In this document: one piece after another, positions 15,257-27,434 of the stretch
Layout of the letters: every line of letters starts with the position of its first letter
Numbering within the stretch: the stretch's first letter is position 1
NCBI GenBank assembly: GCA_041488095.1
Contig: JBGPOP010000011.1
Coordinates: 52,332-116,331, forward strand
Origin: DASYPQ01 sp041488095
GTDB taxonomy: Bacteria; Planctomycetota; UBA1135; GCA-002686595
DNA length: 64,000 nucleotides
Reading direction: 5' to 3'
Translations under genes and position numbers: made by a program
Notes under the pieces: model-generated
Seen by the model: only the letters and a program-made list of their open reading frames with translations
The model's database searches: none
What the model was told of the DNA's origin: nothing

Positions 15257-16605
15257 GAGCGGGGATCTCCCAGGAGGGCCACGAGCTCCGCGCGCTTCTC
15301 GTCGCGCAAGGCGGCGGACGACGCCTCCAGGTTCAGCCGCAGGAGCGGCTCGGTGTTCGACGCGCGCACGTTGAACCACCACCACTCCCGCGCGCCGAGC
15401 TTGCCGTACTCGACCGTGATCCCGTCCAGCTCGTCCTGGCGCCCCTCGCGGAACCGCGCCTTGAGCGCGGCGATCGCGGATTCCTTGTCCTCCACCTCGA
15501 AGTTGATCTCGCCGGTGCTGTGGTAGCGGCGCAGCTCGCCGGCGATGGCGCTGAACGGCCGCTGCTCGCGCGCGAGCAGGTTCAGAGCCGAGACCATGGC
15601 GATCACGCCCGAGTCGCAGGTGTAGTTCTCCGCGAAGTAGTAGTGGCCGGACAGCTCCCCTCCGAAGACCGCGCCGCGCGCGCGCATGGTCGCCTTGATG
15701 AACGAGTGACCGACGCGGTCGCGGATGGGAACGCCCCCGGCCCTCTGGATCTCCTCCTTGACCACCCACGAGGAGCGCAGGTCGTACACGATCGGCGCTC
15801 CGGGCTTGCGCGCCAGGATCTCGCGCGCGAGCAGCGCGGTCACGAGGTCGTTGCCGACCGTGCATCCCCCCTCGTCGACGAAGCCGCAGCGGTCGGCGTC
15901 GCCGTCGAAGGAGACGCCGATCGGCGCGCCGGTCCGCTTCACGAGCTCACGCACGGGATCGAGGTTCTTCTCCACGAGGGGGTTCGCCTCGTGGTTGGGG
16001 AACGTGCCGTCGGGCTCCATGAACAGCGTGTGGGCACGCACTTTGGGGAGCCGCGCGAGGATCGCCGGCAAGGTGTAGCCCGCCATGCCGTTCGCGGCGT
16101 CGATCGCGACCGCGATGGGCCGCTCGATCGTCGAGAAGCGAGCCACGTGGTCGGCGTACCGAGGGAGGAGATCGGCGGTCTCGACCTTCCCGCGCGAGCG
16201 AGCCGGCTCGAGCGCCTCGTCGCGGCACATGCGCTCGATCTCCCGGATGCCGTTCGCCGCGGAGATCGGCGCAGCGCCCTTCCCGCACAGCTTCATGCCG
16301 TTGTACTCGCCCGGGTTGTGGCTGGCGGTGACGTTCAGGCCCCCATCGCAGGGCTGCGAGCCGATCGCCCAATAGGCCATGGGAGTCTCGGCGAGCCCGA
16401 TCGAGAGCACGTCGCAACCGGCGTCGCGGATCCCCTCGATCACCGCCCCGGCGATCGCGGGGGAGTGCGTGCGCATGTCGCGGCCGACGACGAGTCGCCG
16501 GGCCGCGAGGAGGCTCGCGAAGGCATGCCCGATCCGACGCGCGAGAGGCGGATCGAGCTCGGAGGGCACCTTGCCCCGGATGTCGTAGGCCTTGAAGATC
16601 CCCAT
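15253..16605 (-). CDS. manB: phosphomannomutase/phosphoglucomutase
   Basis: A 450-residue alpha-D-phosphohexomutase that interconverts hexose 1- and 6-phosphates, feeding GDP-mannose or UDP-glucose for glycan synthesis. All four motifs are seen: VTASHNPGEYNGMK with the phosphoserine, DGDADRCGF for Mg2+, GELSGHYYF for sugar recognition, and RASNTEPLLRL for phosphate binding. The length and the GELSGH motif match the bacterial PMM/PGM (ManB/AlgC) group rather than GlmM. Start at 16605 (MGIFKAYDIRG). The downstream lipoprotein-like gene overlaps its stop by 4 bp. It probably supplies precursors for the polysaccharide genes earlier in the window. Confidence 0.92.
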   Translation of the reverse strand: MGIFKAYDIRGKVPSELDPPLARRIGHAFASLLAARRLVVGRDMRTHSPAIAGAVIEGIRDAGCDVLSIGLAETPMAYWAIGSQPCDGGLNVTASHNPGEYNGMKLCGKGAAPISAANGIREIERMCRDEALEPARSRGKVETADLLPRYADHVARFSTIERPIAVAIDAANGMAGYTLPAILARLPKVRAHTLFMEPDGTFPNHEANPLVEKNLDPVRELVKRTGAPIGVSFDGDADRCGFVDEGGCTVGNDLVTALLAREILARKPGAPIVYDLRSSWVVKEEIQRAGGVPIRDRVGHSFIKATMRARGAVFGGELSGHYYFAENYTCDSGVIAMVSALNLLAREQRPFSAIAGELRRYHSTGEINFEVEDKESAIAALKARFREGRQDELDGITVEYGKLGAREWWWFNVRASNTEPLLRLNLEASSAALRDEKRAELVALLGDPRS

Positions 16606-16730
16606 GGGGCGAAGCGTCCAAGAGCCTATGCGCCCCGGGACTGAATTTCGACAGATCTCCCGCCGTCCGAGAGCGCGACCACTGCCTCGCCTCGCAGCTC
16701 GTCTTCGAGGGGGAGGTCGAGGCTCGCCGG

Positions 16731-17771
16731 CTAGAGGATCTGGTCGAGCGCGCGCGTGAGTCGCAGGATGTCTTCCTCGCCGACGTCGAGGTGGGTGACG
16801 AAGCGCAGCGCGCGCGGGGTCAGCGGGAGCACGAGCACTCCCTGCTCCTTCAGCGCGGCGGAGAGCTTCGGCGCGTCGTAGGCGGGATGACCGACCTGGA
16901 CGAACACGATGTTCGTCTCGACCTCGCCGGGCGGACAGGTGAGGCCGCCCCGGCCGTGGAGGGCCTTCGCCAGGGTCTGCGCGAGGGCGTGGTCCTCGGC
17001 CAGGCGCTCGACGTTGTGCTCGAGCGCGAAGAGCCCGGCCGCAGCCAGGATCCCGGCCTGCCGCATCCAGCCGCCGAGGCGCTTGCGGACGGGCACCGCG
17101 CGCTCCAGGAAATCCCGGTCGCCCGCGATCAGCGATCCGACCGGAGCGCCCAGGCCCTTGGAGAGACACACCGAGACCGAGTCGGCCGAGGTGGCCCACG
17201 TGCGTGCCTCGATCCCCGACGCGACCGCCGCGTTGAACAGGCGCACGCCGTCCATGTGGACCGGGATCCCGGCCTCGCGCGCGACCGCGCGCACGCCTTC
17301 CAGGTTCTCGCGCGGCAGCACCCGCCCGCCGGCCGCGTGACCCGAACCCATGAACGTCTGCTCGACGCACACGAGCGCCGTGCGCGGGCAGTGCGGCGAC
17401 TTCATGCGGATCACGCTCTGGACCTCGGCCGGGTCGAGCTGGCCGCTCTCGGAGTGCAACGTCAGCGTCTGGACCCCGTGCAGGAAGCCCGGCGCACCCC
17501 CCTCCCAGGTGACCATGTGCCCGCTGCGCTCGATGACGATCTCGTCGCCCGGCCGCGTCCACACGCCGAGCGCGATCTGGTTCGCCATCGTGCCCGAGGG
17601 CACGAACATCGCGCCGTCCTTGCCGAGCAGGCGGGCGACCCGCTCCTCGAGCCGCCGCACGGTCGGGTCGCCGTCGAGGACGTCGTCGCCGACCTCGGCC
17701 TCGGCCATCGCCCGCCGCATCGCGGGGGAGGGTTTCGTGACCGTGTCGCTCCGGAAGTCGGAGACGTTCAC
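16731..17771 (-). CDS. ltaE: low-specificity L-threonine aldolase
   Basis: A 346-residue PLP enzyme that splits threonine or allo-threonine to glycine and acetaldehyde. The N-terminus DFRSDTVTKPSPAMRRAM is diagnostic. The PLP lysine is in SVSVCLSKGLGAPVGS, and PVHMDGVRLFNAAVASG contains the cofactor-binding aspartate. The start is a GTG at 17771 (VNVSDFRSD). It begins 11 bp after the aminotransferase gene ends on the same strand, so the two probably form a small amino-acid operon. Confidence 0.92.
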   Translation of the reverse strand: MNVSDFRSDTVTKPSPAMRRAMAEAEVGDDVLDGDPTVRRLEERVARLLGKDGAMFVPSGTMANQIALGVWTRPGDEIVIERSGHMVTWEGGAPGFLHGVQTLTLHSESGQLDPAEVQSVIRMKSPHCPRTALVCVEQTFMGSGHAAGGRVLPRENLEGVRAVAREAGIPVHMDGVRLFNAAVASGIEARTWATSADSVSVCLSKGLGAPVGSLIAGDRDFLERAVPVRKRLGGWMRQAGILAAAGLFALEHNVERLAEDHALAQTLAKALHGRGGLTCPPGEVETNIVFVQVGHPAYDAPKLSAALKEQGVLVLPLTPRALRFVTHLDVGEEDILRLTRALDQIL

Positions 17772-17782
17772 GGCGGCTGCCC

Positions 17783-18964
17783 TCAGGCGGGCTGGAGACA
17801 CTCGCGGACCCGGCGCATGCCCTCGCGGATGTTCTCGGAGCTGTTCGCGTAGGAGAAGCGCAGGTAGCCCTCGCCCAGCGCGCCGAAGCTCGTCCCCGAG
17901 AGGCAGGAGACCCCTGCGCGCTGGAGCAGCATCGTCTCGAGCTCGCGCGAGGGGATCCCGGTGCCCGCGATGTTCGGGAACGCGTAGAACGCGCCCTTGG
18001 GCGTGGTGCAGCGGAAGCCGGGGATCGCGTTGAGCTCCGCCACGATCAGCCGGCGACGTTCGTCGAAAGCCTTGCGCATCTTCTCGACGGCGTCCTGAGG
18101 CCCGCGCAGGGCCTCCATGCCGGCGATCTGCGCGGCGGCGTTGACGCAGGAGACGCTGTTGATCTGGAGGCGCTCGGCGGCGGCGATGAGAGCCCTCGGC
18201 CACACGCCGAATCCCATGCGCCAGCCGGTCATCGCGTAGGTCTTGCTCCAGCCGTCGAGGAGGATGGCGCGGTCGCGCAGCGACGGATAGGAGAGGATCG
18301 AGACGTGCTCCTCGCCGTCGTAGGTGAGCCGCGAGTAGATCTCGTCGGAGAGCACGGCGACGTGCGGATGGCGCTCGAGGCCGGCGGCGAGCTTGTCGAG
18401 CTCCCGTCTCGGCGTCACGCCCCCGGTCGGGTTCGCGGGCGAGTTCAGGATGAGCAGGCGTGTGCGCGGCGTGATCTTCGCGAGCACCTCGTCGGCGCTG
18501 AAGGCGAAGCCCCGGCTCTCGTGCAGCTCGATCGGGACCGGCGTCGCGCCGGCGAGGCGGATCGCCGACTCGTAGATCGGGAAGCCCGGGTTCGGGTAAA
18601 GGGCCTCGGTCCCGGGCTCGCACAACATCAGCGCTGCGTAGAAGAGCGTCGGCTTGCCGCCCGGGACGATCAGCACATCGTCGGGGTGGACCTCGGCCTT
18701 GTGGAAGCGCAGGCAGTACTCGGCGACCGCCTCGCGGACCTGGAGCAGGCCCTTGGCCGGGGTGTACTGGTGCCAGCCGTCCGCGAGCGCCTTGCGACCC
18801 GCCTCGACGATGTTCTCGGGCGTGCGGAAGTCGGGCGCGCCGATGTGCAGATGGACGATCGAGCGGCCTTCGCGCTCGAGGGCCTTGACACGGTTCAGGA
18901 CTTCGAAGGCCGTCTCGGTGCCGAGCTCGGACATCCGACCGGCGAGCTTCAAGCGTGATTCCAA
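17783..18964 (-). CDS. class I PLP-dependent aminotransferase (aspartate aminotransferase family)
   Basis: A 393-residue fold-type I aminotransferase. Features: HLHIGAPDFRTPENIVEA near the start, YTPAKGLLQVREAVAEYC, LILNSPANPTGGVTPR (the NPTG motif), VLSDEIYSRLTYDGEEH, the PLP lysine in LDGWSKTYAMTGWRMGF, and a final arginine in GYLRFSYANS that holds the substrate carboxylate. This matches the AspC/PatA-like subgroup, which transfers amino groups between aspartate, aromatic amino acids or alanine and 2-oxoacids; the substrate is not fixed by sequence. It heads a two-gene unit with ltaE. Confidence 0.9.
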   Translation of the reverse strand: MESRLKLAGRMSELGTETAFEVLNRVKALEREGRSIVHLHIGAPDFRTPENIVEAGRKALADGWHQYTPAKGLLQVREAVAEYCLRFHKAEVHPDDVLIVPGGKPTLFYAALMLCEPGTEALYPNPGFPIYESAIRLAGATPVPIELHESRGFAFSADEVLAKITPRTRLLILNSPANPTGGVTPRRELDKLAAGLERHPHVAVLSDEIYSRLTYDGEEHVSILSYPSLRDRAILLDGWSKTYAMTGWRMGFGVWPRALIAAAERLQINSVSCVNAAAQIAGMEALRGPQDAVEKMRKAFDERRRLIVAELNAIPGFRCTTPKGAFYAFPNIAGTGIPSRELETMLLQRAGVSCLSGTSFGALGEGYLRFSYANSSENIREGMRRVRECLQPA

Positions 18965-19008
18965 GGTGTGGGTTCCCGTCGTCGTCCGGGTGCGGGGTAG
19001 CCCGACAC

Positions 19009-19036
19009 GTTACGGCCGCGCCGCCGCACGGGTCAA
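19009..19036 (-). promoter_or_regulatory. possible promoter for the aminotransferase-ltaE pair
   Basis: On the minus strand TTGACC (19036-19031) lies 16 bp before CGTAAC (19014-19009). Transcription would begin near 19002, leaving a leader of about 38 nt. The -10 match is weak. Confidence 0.3.
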
Positions 19037-19956
19037 GACGCTGCCCCGTGCCGCAAGAAAAGCACGATCGCGACCGTCGCGGCCCAGGCCAAGGCGTTGA
19101 GCACGAACAGCAGGTCGCCGCCCAGCAGGATCCGCGTCGGGCTGCCGCCTCCCTCGCGGCGCTGGACGAGCAGCATGTAGCGGGCCAGGCCGAACACGAC
19201 GAAGGGCACGGTCCAGATGAGGCTGTGGCCCGGACCGAACTTGCGCCCGGTCTCCTCGGCCACGGTGTACATCGTGTAGGTGAGGATCGTGCAGGCGGCG
19301 AGCACGGTCACCATCTGGTCCAGGAATCCGGCGTTGTACTCGAGCAGGATCGCGCGATGCTCGCCGCGCCCTTCGCCCAGGAGGTCGCTCTCGGCGCGCC
19401 GCTTGCACAGGGCCAGGAACAACGCCAGGAACAGCGTGCACAGCATGAGCCAGTGCGAGACGAGGGCTCCCGCCGCCAGGCCCCCCGCGTACACGCGCAG
19501 GAGGAATCCGGCCGCGATGCAGAACGCGTCGACGAGCACGACGCGCTTGAGCCGCAGGCTGTAGGCCAGGTTCAGCCCCATGTAGGCGAGCAGGACCCAG
19601 ATCACCGCGTTCGGCGAGCCGTCGGCGAGCTCGGCCAGGAGCACGGCACCGACGCAGCACAGGACCGCCGTCGCCAGCGCGGCCCCCACCGAGACCTCCC
19701 CGCGGGCCACCGCGCGCAGCCGCTTGGTCGGGTGCTTGCGATCCGACTCGACGTCGACGACGTCGTTGACGAGGTAGACCGCGCTCGAGCCCAGGCAGAA
19801 CGCGAGCAACGCCCAGACCGTGCGCCGCACATCCGAGTAGTCCCCTCCCGCGAACCCCCCGCGCTCCCCCCGCGCGAACACGAGCGCCGCGAGCACGAAC
19901 AGGTTCTTGACCCACTGCGCCGGACGCAGCGCGAGCACGAGCGCCCTGACCGTCAT
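19033..19956 (-). CDS. UbiA-family prenyltransferase, decaprenyl-phosphate phosphoribosyltransferase-like
   Basis: A 307-residue membrane enzyme with 7-9 helices. The first motif NDVVDVESDRKHPTKRLR matches the NDxxDxxxD prenyl-diphosphate/Mg2+ site, and the HPTKRLR extension is typical of the DPPR-synthase branch, which loads phosphoribose onto polyprenyl phosphate. The second motif region is NLAYSLRLKRVVLVDAFCIA followed by GFLLRVYAGG. The opening LRPAQWVKNLFVLAALVFA is also typical. In actinobacteria the product leads to decaprenyl-phosphoryl-arabinose; here it could supply a pentose donor for surface glycans. The ATG at 19956 has a GGGGGAT stretch just upstream; a start at 19992 would add 12 residues. 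Confidence 0.85.
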   Translation of the reverse strand: MTVRALVLALRPAQWVKNLFVLAALVFARGERGGFAGGDYSDVRRTVWALLAFCLGSSAVYLVNDVVDVESDRKHPTKRLRAVARGEVSVGAALATAVLCCVGAVLLAELADGSPNAVIWVLLAYMGLNLAYSLRLKRVVLVDAFCIAAGFLLRVYAGGLAAGALVSHWLMLCTLFLALFLALCKRRAESDLLGEGRGEHRAILLEYNAGFLDQMVTVLAACTILTYTMYTVAEETGRKFGPGHSLIWTVPFVVFGLARYMLLVQRREGGGSPTRILLGGDLLFVLNALAWAATVAIVLFLRHGAAS

Positions 19957-20024
19957 ATCCCCCGTATATCGGGAACCCCCTCCAGGATCCACCCACCCCG
20001 AATCAAGTCCGCCCCCTTGGCCGA

Positions 20025-20087
20025 CCGCTTCGCGGTTCCGCGTCCGCGCGGAACCGCGAAGCGGCCGGAACCGCCCCGGAGGGGCGG
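20025..20087. repeat. two adjacent perfect hairpins downstream of the pseudopilin gene
   Basis: Arms of 18 bp at 20025-20042 and 20047-20064 are perfectly complementary around a 4-nt loop. A second stem, CCGCCCC/GGGGCGG, lies at 20071-20087 with a GGA loop. They lie in the 217-bp gap between the pseudopilin stop and the prenyltransferase start. No T tract follows, so the role (terminator, mRNA 3' stabiliser or REP-like element) is open. Confidence 0.6.
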
Positions 20088-20173
20088 AACGCTGCGAGTT
20101 GCGTCCCTCGTGCGAGTGGATCCGCGCTGTTGTAGCGCCGCTCAGGCGATGGGCGATGGGGGTCCCCCCCCTA

Positions 20174-20833
20174 TCAATCCAGCGTCAGCTTCCTCAACTC
20201 CTCCACCGGCGAATCCGGACCGACCTTCAGGTTCTTCTCCTCCTCGGTGATCAACCCCTTCTTCCTCAGCTCCAGCAACTCGATGCTCGTGACGCTCCCA
20301 TCCGCCCACAACACGCACGTCGTCGTCGGATGATTCATCTCGGGATCGTTGTCGTCGGCGATGAGCGCATCCATCCCGCTCCCCGGGAACCTCCGCAGCG
20401 GAAACTCCTTCATGTTCCGACCCGCATACGCCGAGTAGCTCCCGTCGACCGTGTCGAGGTGCTTGTACCACTCCTTGGGATCGTCGATCTGACCGATCCC
20501 GGAGAGCGCTCTCGTCTTGACCGCCGGGCAGGACATCTTCTTGGCGTTCTCGGGCGTGTTCTCGAGGTCCCCGTCGGCGATCAACGCGGCGAAGAACTTC
20601 ACCCCGCTGCCGGGCGGCAGGTCGCCGTGCTTCATGTCGTAGATCACGAGCTGCCGGTTCAGCTCGAGCAGGTTCGCCTTGCAGGCCGTGACCTTGGCCT
20701 GGTCGATCGCGCTGGTGATCCGCGGCAGGAGGAAGGTGATCAGGATCAGGATGATCGCGATCACCGCCAGCAGCTCGATGAGCGTGAATCCCGCGCGCCG
20801 GAACAGGCGCAAAGACAAGGAGGGGGTACGCAT
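20174..20833 (-). CDS. type II secretion/type IV pilin-like pseudopilin
   Basis: A 219-residue protein with a class III prepilin signal: a basic leader (MRTPSLSLRLFRRAG) cut before FTLIELLAVIAIILILITFL, with Glu at position +5 of the mature protein. The globular part begins with an amphipathic helix (AKVTACKANLLELNRQ) and contains a late VLWADGSVTSIELLELRKKG segment, similar to the G/H-type pseudopilins common in planctomycetes. No other pilus or secretion genes are nearby, so it must work with machinery elsewhere. The ATG at 20833 is chosen because it gives a normal-length leader. Confidence 0.85.
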   Translation of the reverse strand: MRTPSLSLRLFRRAGFTLIELLAVIAIILILITFLLPRITSAIDQAKVTACKANLLELNRQLVIYDMKHGDLPPGSGVKFFAALIADGDLENTPENAKKMSCPAVKTRALSGIGQIDDPKEWYKHLDTVDGSYSAYAGRNMKEFPLRRFPGSGMDALIADDNDPEMNHPTTTCVLWADGSVTSIELLELRKKGLITEEEKNLKVGPDSPVEELRKLTLD

Positions 20834-20873
20834 GGCCGAGGTTCTACCCCGGTCCCCCAGCCGAGTCACGGAA

Positions 20874-22043
20874 TCAGGCCCGCGCGCCCGCGGCCACGGC
20901 CTCGGTCAGCGCCGTGATCTTGTCCGTGCGCTCCCAGGGGAACCCATCGCGCCCGAAGTGCCCGTGGTAGGCAGTCTTCTCGTAGATCGGGCGCTTGAGG
21001 TCGAACTGCGCGATGATCGCGGCCGGGCGCAGGTCGAAGACCCTTTCGACGGCGGCCGTGAGGACGTCGTCCTTGACCTTGCCGGTGCCGAAGGTCTCGG
21101 CCCGGATCGACAGCGGCTTGGCGATGCCGATCGCGTAGGACACCTGCACCTCGCAGCGCGAGGCCAGGCCCGCCGCGACGACGTTCTTCGCCACCCAGCG
21201 CGCCGCGTAGGCGGCCGAGCGATCGACCTTGCTCGGGTCCTTGCCCGAGAACGCGCCGCCGCCGTGGCGGCCCATGCCGCCGTAGGTGTCGACGATGATC
21301 TTGCGGCCGGTCAGCCCGCAGTCTCCATGCGGGCCTCCGATCACGAAACGCCCGGTCGGGTTGACGTGGTAGATCGTCCTCGCGTCCAGGTACTGCGCCG
21401 GGATCGTCGGCTTGACGATCTTCTCGATCACCTCGCGCTCGATCGTCGCGTGCGAGACCTCGGGAGCGTGCTGCGTGCTGACGAGCACGGTGTGCACCCG
21501 CACGGGCCGATGACCGTCGTACTCGACCGTCACCTGGCTCTTCGCGTCCGGCCGCAGCCAGGGGAGCACGCCCCTCTGGCGCAGCTCGGCCTGCTTCTCC
21601 ATCAACCGGTGCGCGTAGTGGATCGGGAAGGGCATCAGGCTCGGCGTCTCGTCGCAGGCGTAGCCGAACATGAGGCCCTGGTCGCCCGCGCCCTGCTCCT
21701 TGTGGAGGCCCTCGCCCTCGGTCACGCCCTGGCTGATGTCGGGGGACTGCGAGTGGATCCGCACCAGGACCTCGCAGGTGCTCGCGTCCATCCCCCAGGC
21801 CGCGTCCGTGTACCCGATGCGCCGGATCGCGCGCCGCGCGACCTGCTCGTAGTCGACCTTCGATCGGGTCGTGATCTCGCCGGCGACGACGCACAGGTTG
21901 GTCGTGACGAGCGTCTCGCAAGCCACGCGGCTGTCGGGGTCGCCCGCGAGGCACGCGTCGACGATCGCGTCCGAGATCTGGTCGGCCACCTTGTCGGGGT
22001 GGCCCATGGAAACGGATTCGGAGGTGAAGAGCATTCGAGCCAT
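20874..22043 (-). CDS. metK: S-adenosylmethionine synthetase
   Basis: A 389-residue methionine adenosyltransferase, which makes SAM from ATP and methionine. Diagnostic motifs: ESVSMGHPDKVADQISDAI (ATP binding), GAGDQGLMFGYACDETP, and GGGAFSGKDPSKVDRSAAY (the glycine-rich P-loop-like motif). Length and all domains are normal. The ATG at 22043 fits the usual N-terminus (MLFTSESV preceded by two residues). Upstream in-frame codons to 22148 encode a Pro/Arg-rich stretch not seen in the family. It probably shares a transcript with the pseudopilin gene 40 bp downstream. Confidence 0.97.
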   Translation of the reverse strand: MARMLFTSESVSMGHPDKVADQISDAIVDACLAGDPDSRVACETLVTTNLCVVAGEITTRSKVDYEQVARRAIRRIGYTDAAWGMDASTCEVLVRIHSQSPDISQGVTEGEGLHKEQGAGDQGLMFGYACDETPSLMPFPIHYAHRLMEKQAELRQRGVLPWLRPDAKSQVTVEYDGHRPVRVHTVLVSTQHAPEVSHATIEREVIEKIVKPTIPAQYLDARTIYHVNPTGRFVIGGPHGDCGLTGRKIIVDTYGGMGRHGGGAFSGKDPSKVDRSAAYAARWVAKNVVAAGLASRCEVQVSYAIGIAKPLSIRAETFGTGKVKDDVLTAAVERVFDLRPAAIIAQFDLKRPIYEKTAYHGHFGRDGFPWERTDKITALTEAVAAGARA

Positions 22044-22104
22044 GGGAAGGGAAACGGGCCGAGGGTGTGGGTCGGCTGTCCGCGCCCGCGCGGGCCGATT
22101 TCTC

Positions 22105-22113
22105 AGCATACCA
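22105..22113 (-). promoter_or_regulatory. possible extended -10 element upstream of metK
   Basis: On the minus strand TGGTATGCT forms a TG-n-TATGCT extended -10 (hexamer at 22110-22105). No clear -35 box is present. The leader would be about 55 nt, too short for a SAM riboswitch, and none was recognised. Confidence 0.3.
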
Positions 22114-22137
22114 GACCGAAACGACCGCGGCCGTCCG

Positions 22138-23486
22138 CTACGCGGCACCCGCAGCGAGGCAGCGCTCGGCGAGCGCCCGCAGGGTCAGGTCGGTAGCCCC
22201 CTTCTGGGCCTGGACCGCCTCGATCCCGGCGCGGGACATGCGCGCGCGCGCGGCGTCGTCCGAGAGCAGATCGGAGAGAGCGCTCTCGAGGCCGGCAGCG
22301 TCGTCGACGCGGCGGCTCGCGCCGGCGCGCTCGAGGAGCGCCGCCTCCTGGGCGAAGTTCCACAGGTGCGGTCCGTGGAGGACGGGCTTGCCCTGCGCGG
22401 CGGGCTCGAGCACGTTCTGGCCGCCGTGGGCGACGAGGCTCCCTCCGACGTAGACGAGGTCGGCCAGGGCGTAGACCTGCTCCAGCTCGCCCATCGTGTC
22501 GACGAGCGCAGGGCGCTCCGGGTCGGGGGTCTCGCCTGCGCGCAAACGCGAGAGGAGCTGAGGCGGTCGCCCGCGCGCGGCCAGGTCGCGCGCCACGGAA
22601 GCGGCGCGCTCGGGGTGCCGCGGGACGAGGATCAGGCGCGTTCCGCCGGCTCCGCGCGCGCACGCCTCGGCGAGGATGCGCTCCTCGGGGTCATGGGTGC
22701 TGCCGGCGACGAGCGTCCGCTGGCCCGGGCGCGCGCCGAGCAGGCGTGTGAGCTCGACGCCGGCGTCGACGCGGCCGGTGCGCAGGCCGTCGGCCTTGAT
22801 GTTGCCGGTGACGAGGATGCGCTCGCGCTTGCCGACGAGCTCCTCGAAGCGGCGCGCGTAGTCCTCGTCCTGGACGCAGAAGAGGCTGATCCGGTTGAAC
22901 TGCGGAAGGAGGTGGCGGAACAGGTTGTAGTGCCCGAAGCTCCGGCCGGTGATGCGGCCGTTGGCGACCGCGACGGGAATCCCGCGGCGGTTCGCCTGGC
23001 GCAGGAAGTTGGGCCAGATCTCGAGCTCGACGAGCACGACGCAGACTGGGGAGACGCGGGCGAGGAAGCGGGAGACGACGAAAGAGACATCCAGCGGGAA
23101 ACGGACGATCGTGTGACCGGGGTACAGACTCCGGGCGACGTCGAGGCCGGTGTGTGTCGTCGTGCTGATGACGACCTCGAGGTCGGGCCGGGAGGAGGAG
23201 AGCGCGCGGACGAGCGACTGGGCGGCCTTGACCTCCCCGACCGAGACGCCGTGGATCAGGATCCTGTTCCGGTCGCCGGAACGCGGAGGCGCGGGGAGCC
23301 CGACGCCGAGGCGCGCCAGCGCCATTCCGCGGAAACGCCGGTCGAGAGCGCAGCGGAGGAGCCACCAGGGCGAGGCCAGAAGGATCGCGAGGAGCCAGGA
23401 GAGATCGTAGATCGCGTGGAGGCTCCAGCGCAGGACCCCGGGGTTGGGATCGGCGAGGATCGGCGCGGGCGCGGCCGCTTGCTCGC

Positions 23487-23490
<4 letters not shown>
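22138..23490 (-). CDS. waaA: 3-deoxy-D-manno-octulosonic acid (Kdo) transferase
   Basis: A 450-residue membrane-anchored GT30 enzyme that adds Kdo to lipid A precursor. An N-terminal hydrophobic segment (SWLLAILLASPWWLLRCAL) is followed by the family pattern ILIHGVSVGEVKAAQSLV, VVISTTTHTGLDVARSLYPG, and VVLVELEIWPNFLRQANRRG with the conserved ELEIWPN. The C-terminal donor half has LVAGSTHDPEERIL, LILVPRHPERA and VYVGGSLVAHGGQNVLEPAA. The ATG at 23490 overlaps the secA stop by 4 bp (ATGA), showing translational coupling. It implies the organism makes Kdo-containing lipid A. Confidence 0.95.
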
Positions 23491-26423
<2,933 letters not shown>

Positions 26424-26521
26424 GTGCTTGGCCCTTGTCCAGGCTCCGCCCCGAGCCCGCGCGGCACCTATTTAGTGCACACGCCTGCTCCCAGGGAAGC
26501 GCGAGGGAGGATTCCTGGTCC

Positions 26522-27376
26522 TCAGGCGCGGTCCGGTCCGGCCTTGCGGCGGTGCTCGAGGAGCTGCTTCATCATCGCGAAGAGCACCTCGCGCGGATAG
26601 GGCTTGCGGAGGAAGCCGGATGCGCGCGGCAGCGACTCCAGCGCGATCGAGGATGCGGTCGCCAGGAGGACGGGCAGGTCCTTGAACCGCGGGTTCTCGC
26701 GCACGCGCTGGAGCACCTGCTCGCCGCCCACATCGGGCATGCCGTAGTCGAGCAGGATCAGATCGGGCGGCGGATCGCGTTCCAGCCGCTCGAGCACCTG
26801 CCGCCCGTCGTAGGCGAGCTCGACCTGGTAGCCGCGCGCCTCGAGCAGGGCGGCGAGCCCCTGCGCCACCTGCCTCTCGTCGTCGGCCACCAGGATGCGC
26901 GCCGGTTTCTTGGCCTCCCTCTCGACCTGGGCCAGCCCCTGCGCGATCAGCCGCAGGTCCTCGTTCGTCGGCAGGCCCTCGCGCGCCCAGGCTTCCTCGA
27001 TCTGCCGCTTGAGCTCCAGGTTCTGCTTCTTCAGCTCGAGCCAGGCGAAGTAGTCCGGGCTGTCCGAGCGCACGTCGAGGTCGTCGTGCGTGTCCACCGA
27101 GAAGAAGTACTCCTCGTCGACCAGGTACTCCTGCACGACGAACTTCATGAACGGGTAGCGGCGGTTCCCCAGGCGCAGGGTGTAGCGTTGGAGCACCGCG
27201 CCCTCGGAGGCGCGCGGCTTTTCGAAACGCGCGAAGAGCTCCGGCAGCGTGCTCGCGTCCGCCAGGTCGGCGAGGTCGATCCGCGGACCCGGCTCCTGCG
27301 CCCCGGGCCAGGCCTGCTCGAGGTAGATCGCCACGGCTCGGCGCACGAGCGCAGGTGTCATGTCCTCCAGGCGCAT
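26522..27376 (-). CDS. response regulator with uncharacterised N-terminal domain and C-terminal REC
   Basis: A 284-residue protein. Residues 160-280 are a phospho-receiver domain: ILVADDERQV (acidic pocket), LILLDYGMPD with phospho-acceptor Asp210, LLATASS, and FLRKPYPREVL with the conserved Lys. Placement of REC at the C-terminus is unusual. Residues 1-105 form an unrecognised mixed alpha/beta domain with an opening helix (LVRRAVAIYLEQAW) and a strand-rich segment (LRLGNRRYPFMKFVVQEYLV); residues 110-150 are a charged helix suitable for dimerisation. No kinase is adjacent. The N-terminal part may sense or bind a partner; its function is unknown. Confidence 0.8.
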   Translation of the reverse strand: MRLEDMTPALVRRAVAIYLEQAWPGAQEPGPRIDLADLADASTLPELFARFEKPRASEGAVLQRYTLRLGNRRYPFMKFVVQEYLVDEEYFFSVDTHDDLDVRSDSPDYFAWLELKKQNLELKRQIEEAWAREGLPTNEDLRLIAQGLAQVEREAKKPARILVADDERQVAQGLAALLEARGYQVELAYDGRQVLERLERDPPPDLILLDYGMPDVGGEQVLQRVRENPRFKDLPVLLATASSIALESLPRASGFLRKPYPREVLFAMMKQLLEHRRKAGPDRA

Positions 27377-27434
27377 GTCCCCCCCTCCGGGCTGCGGGCC
27401 GCGCTCTTTGGACCGGGAGGACTGGATCCGTCGT

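Noticed and set aside
22044..22137. SAM riboswitch upstream of metK
   Set aside because: The gap is only 94 bp and no conserved SAM-I, SAM-II or SAM/SAH core was recognised.
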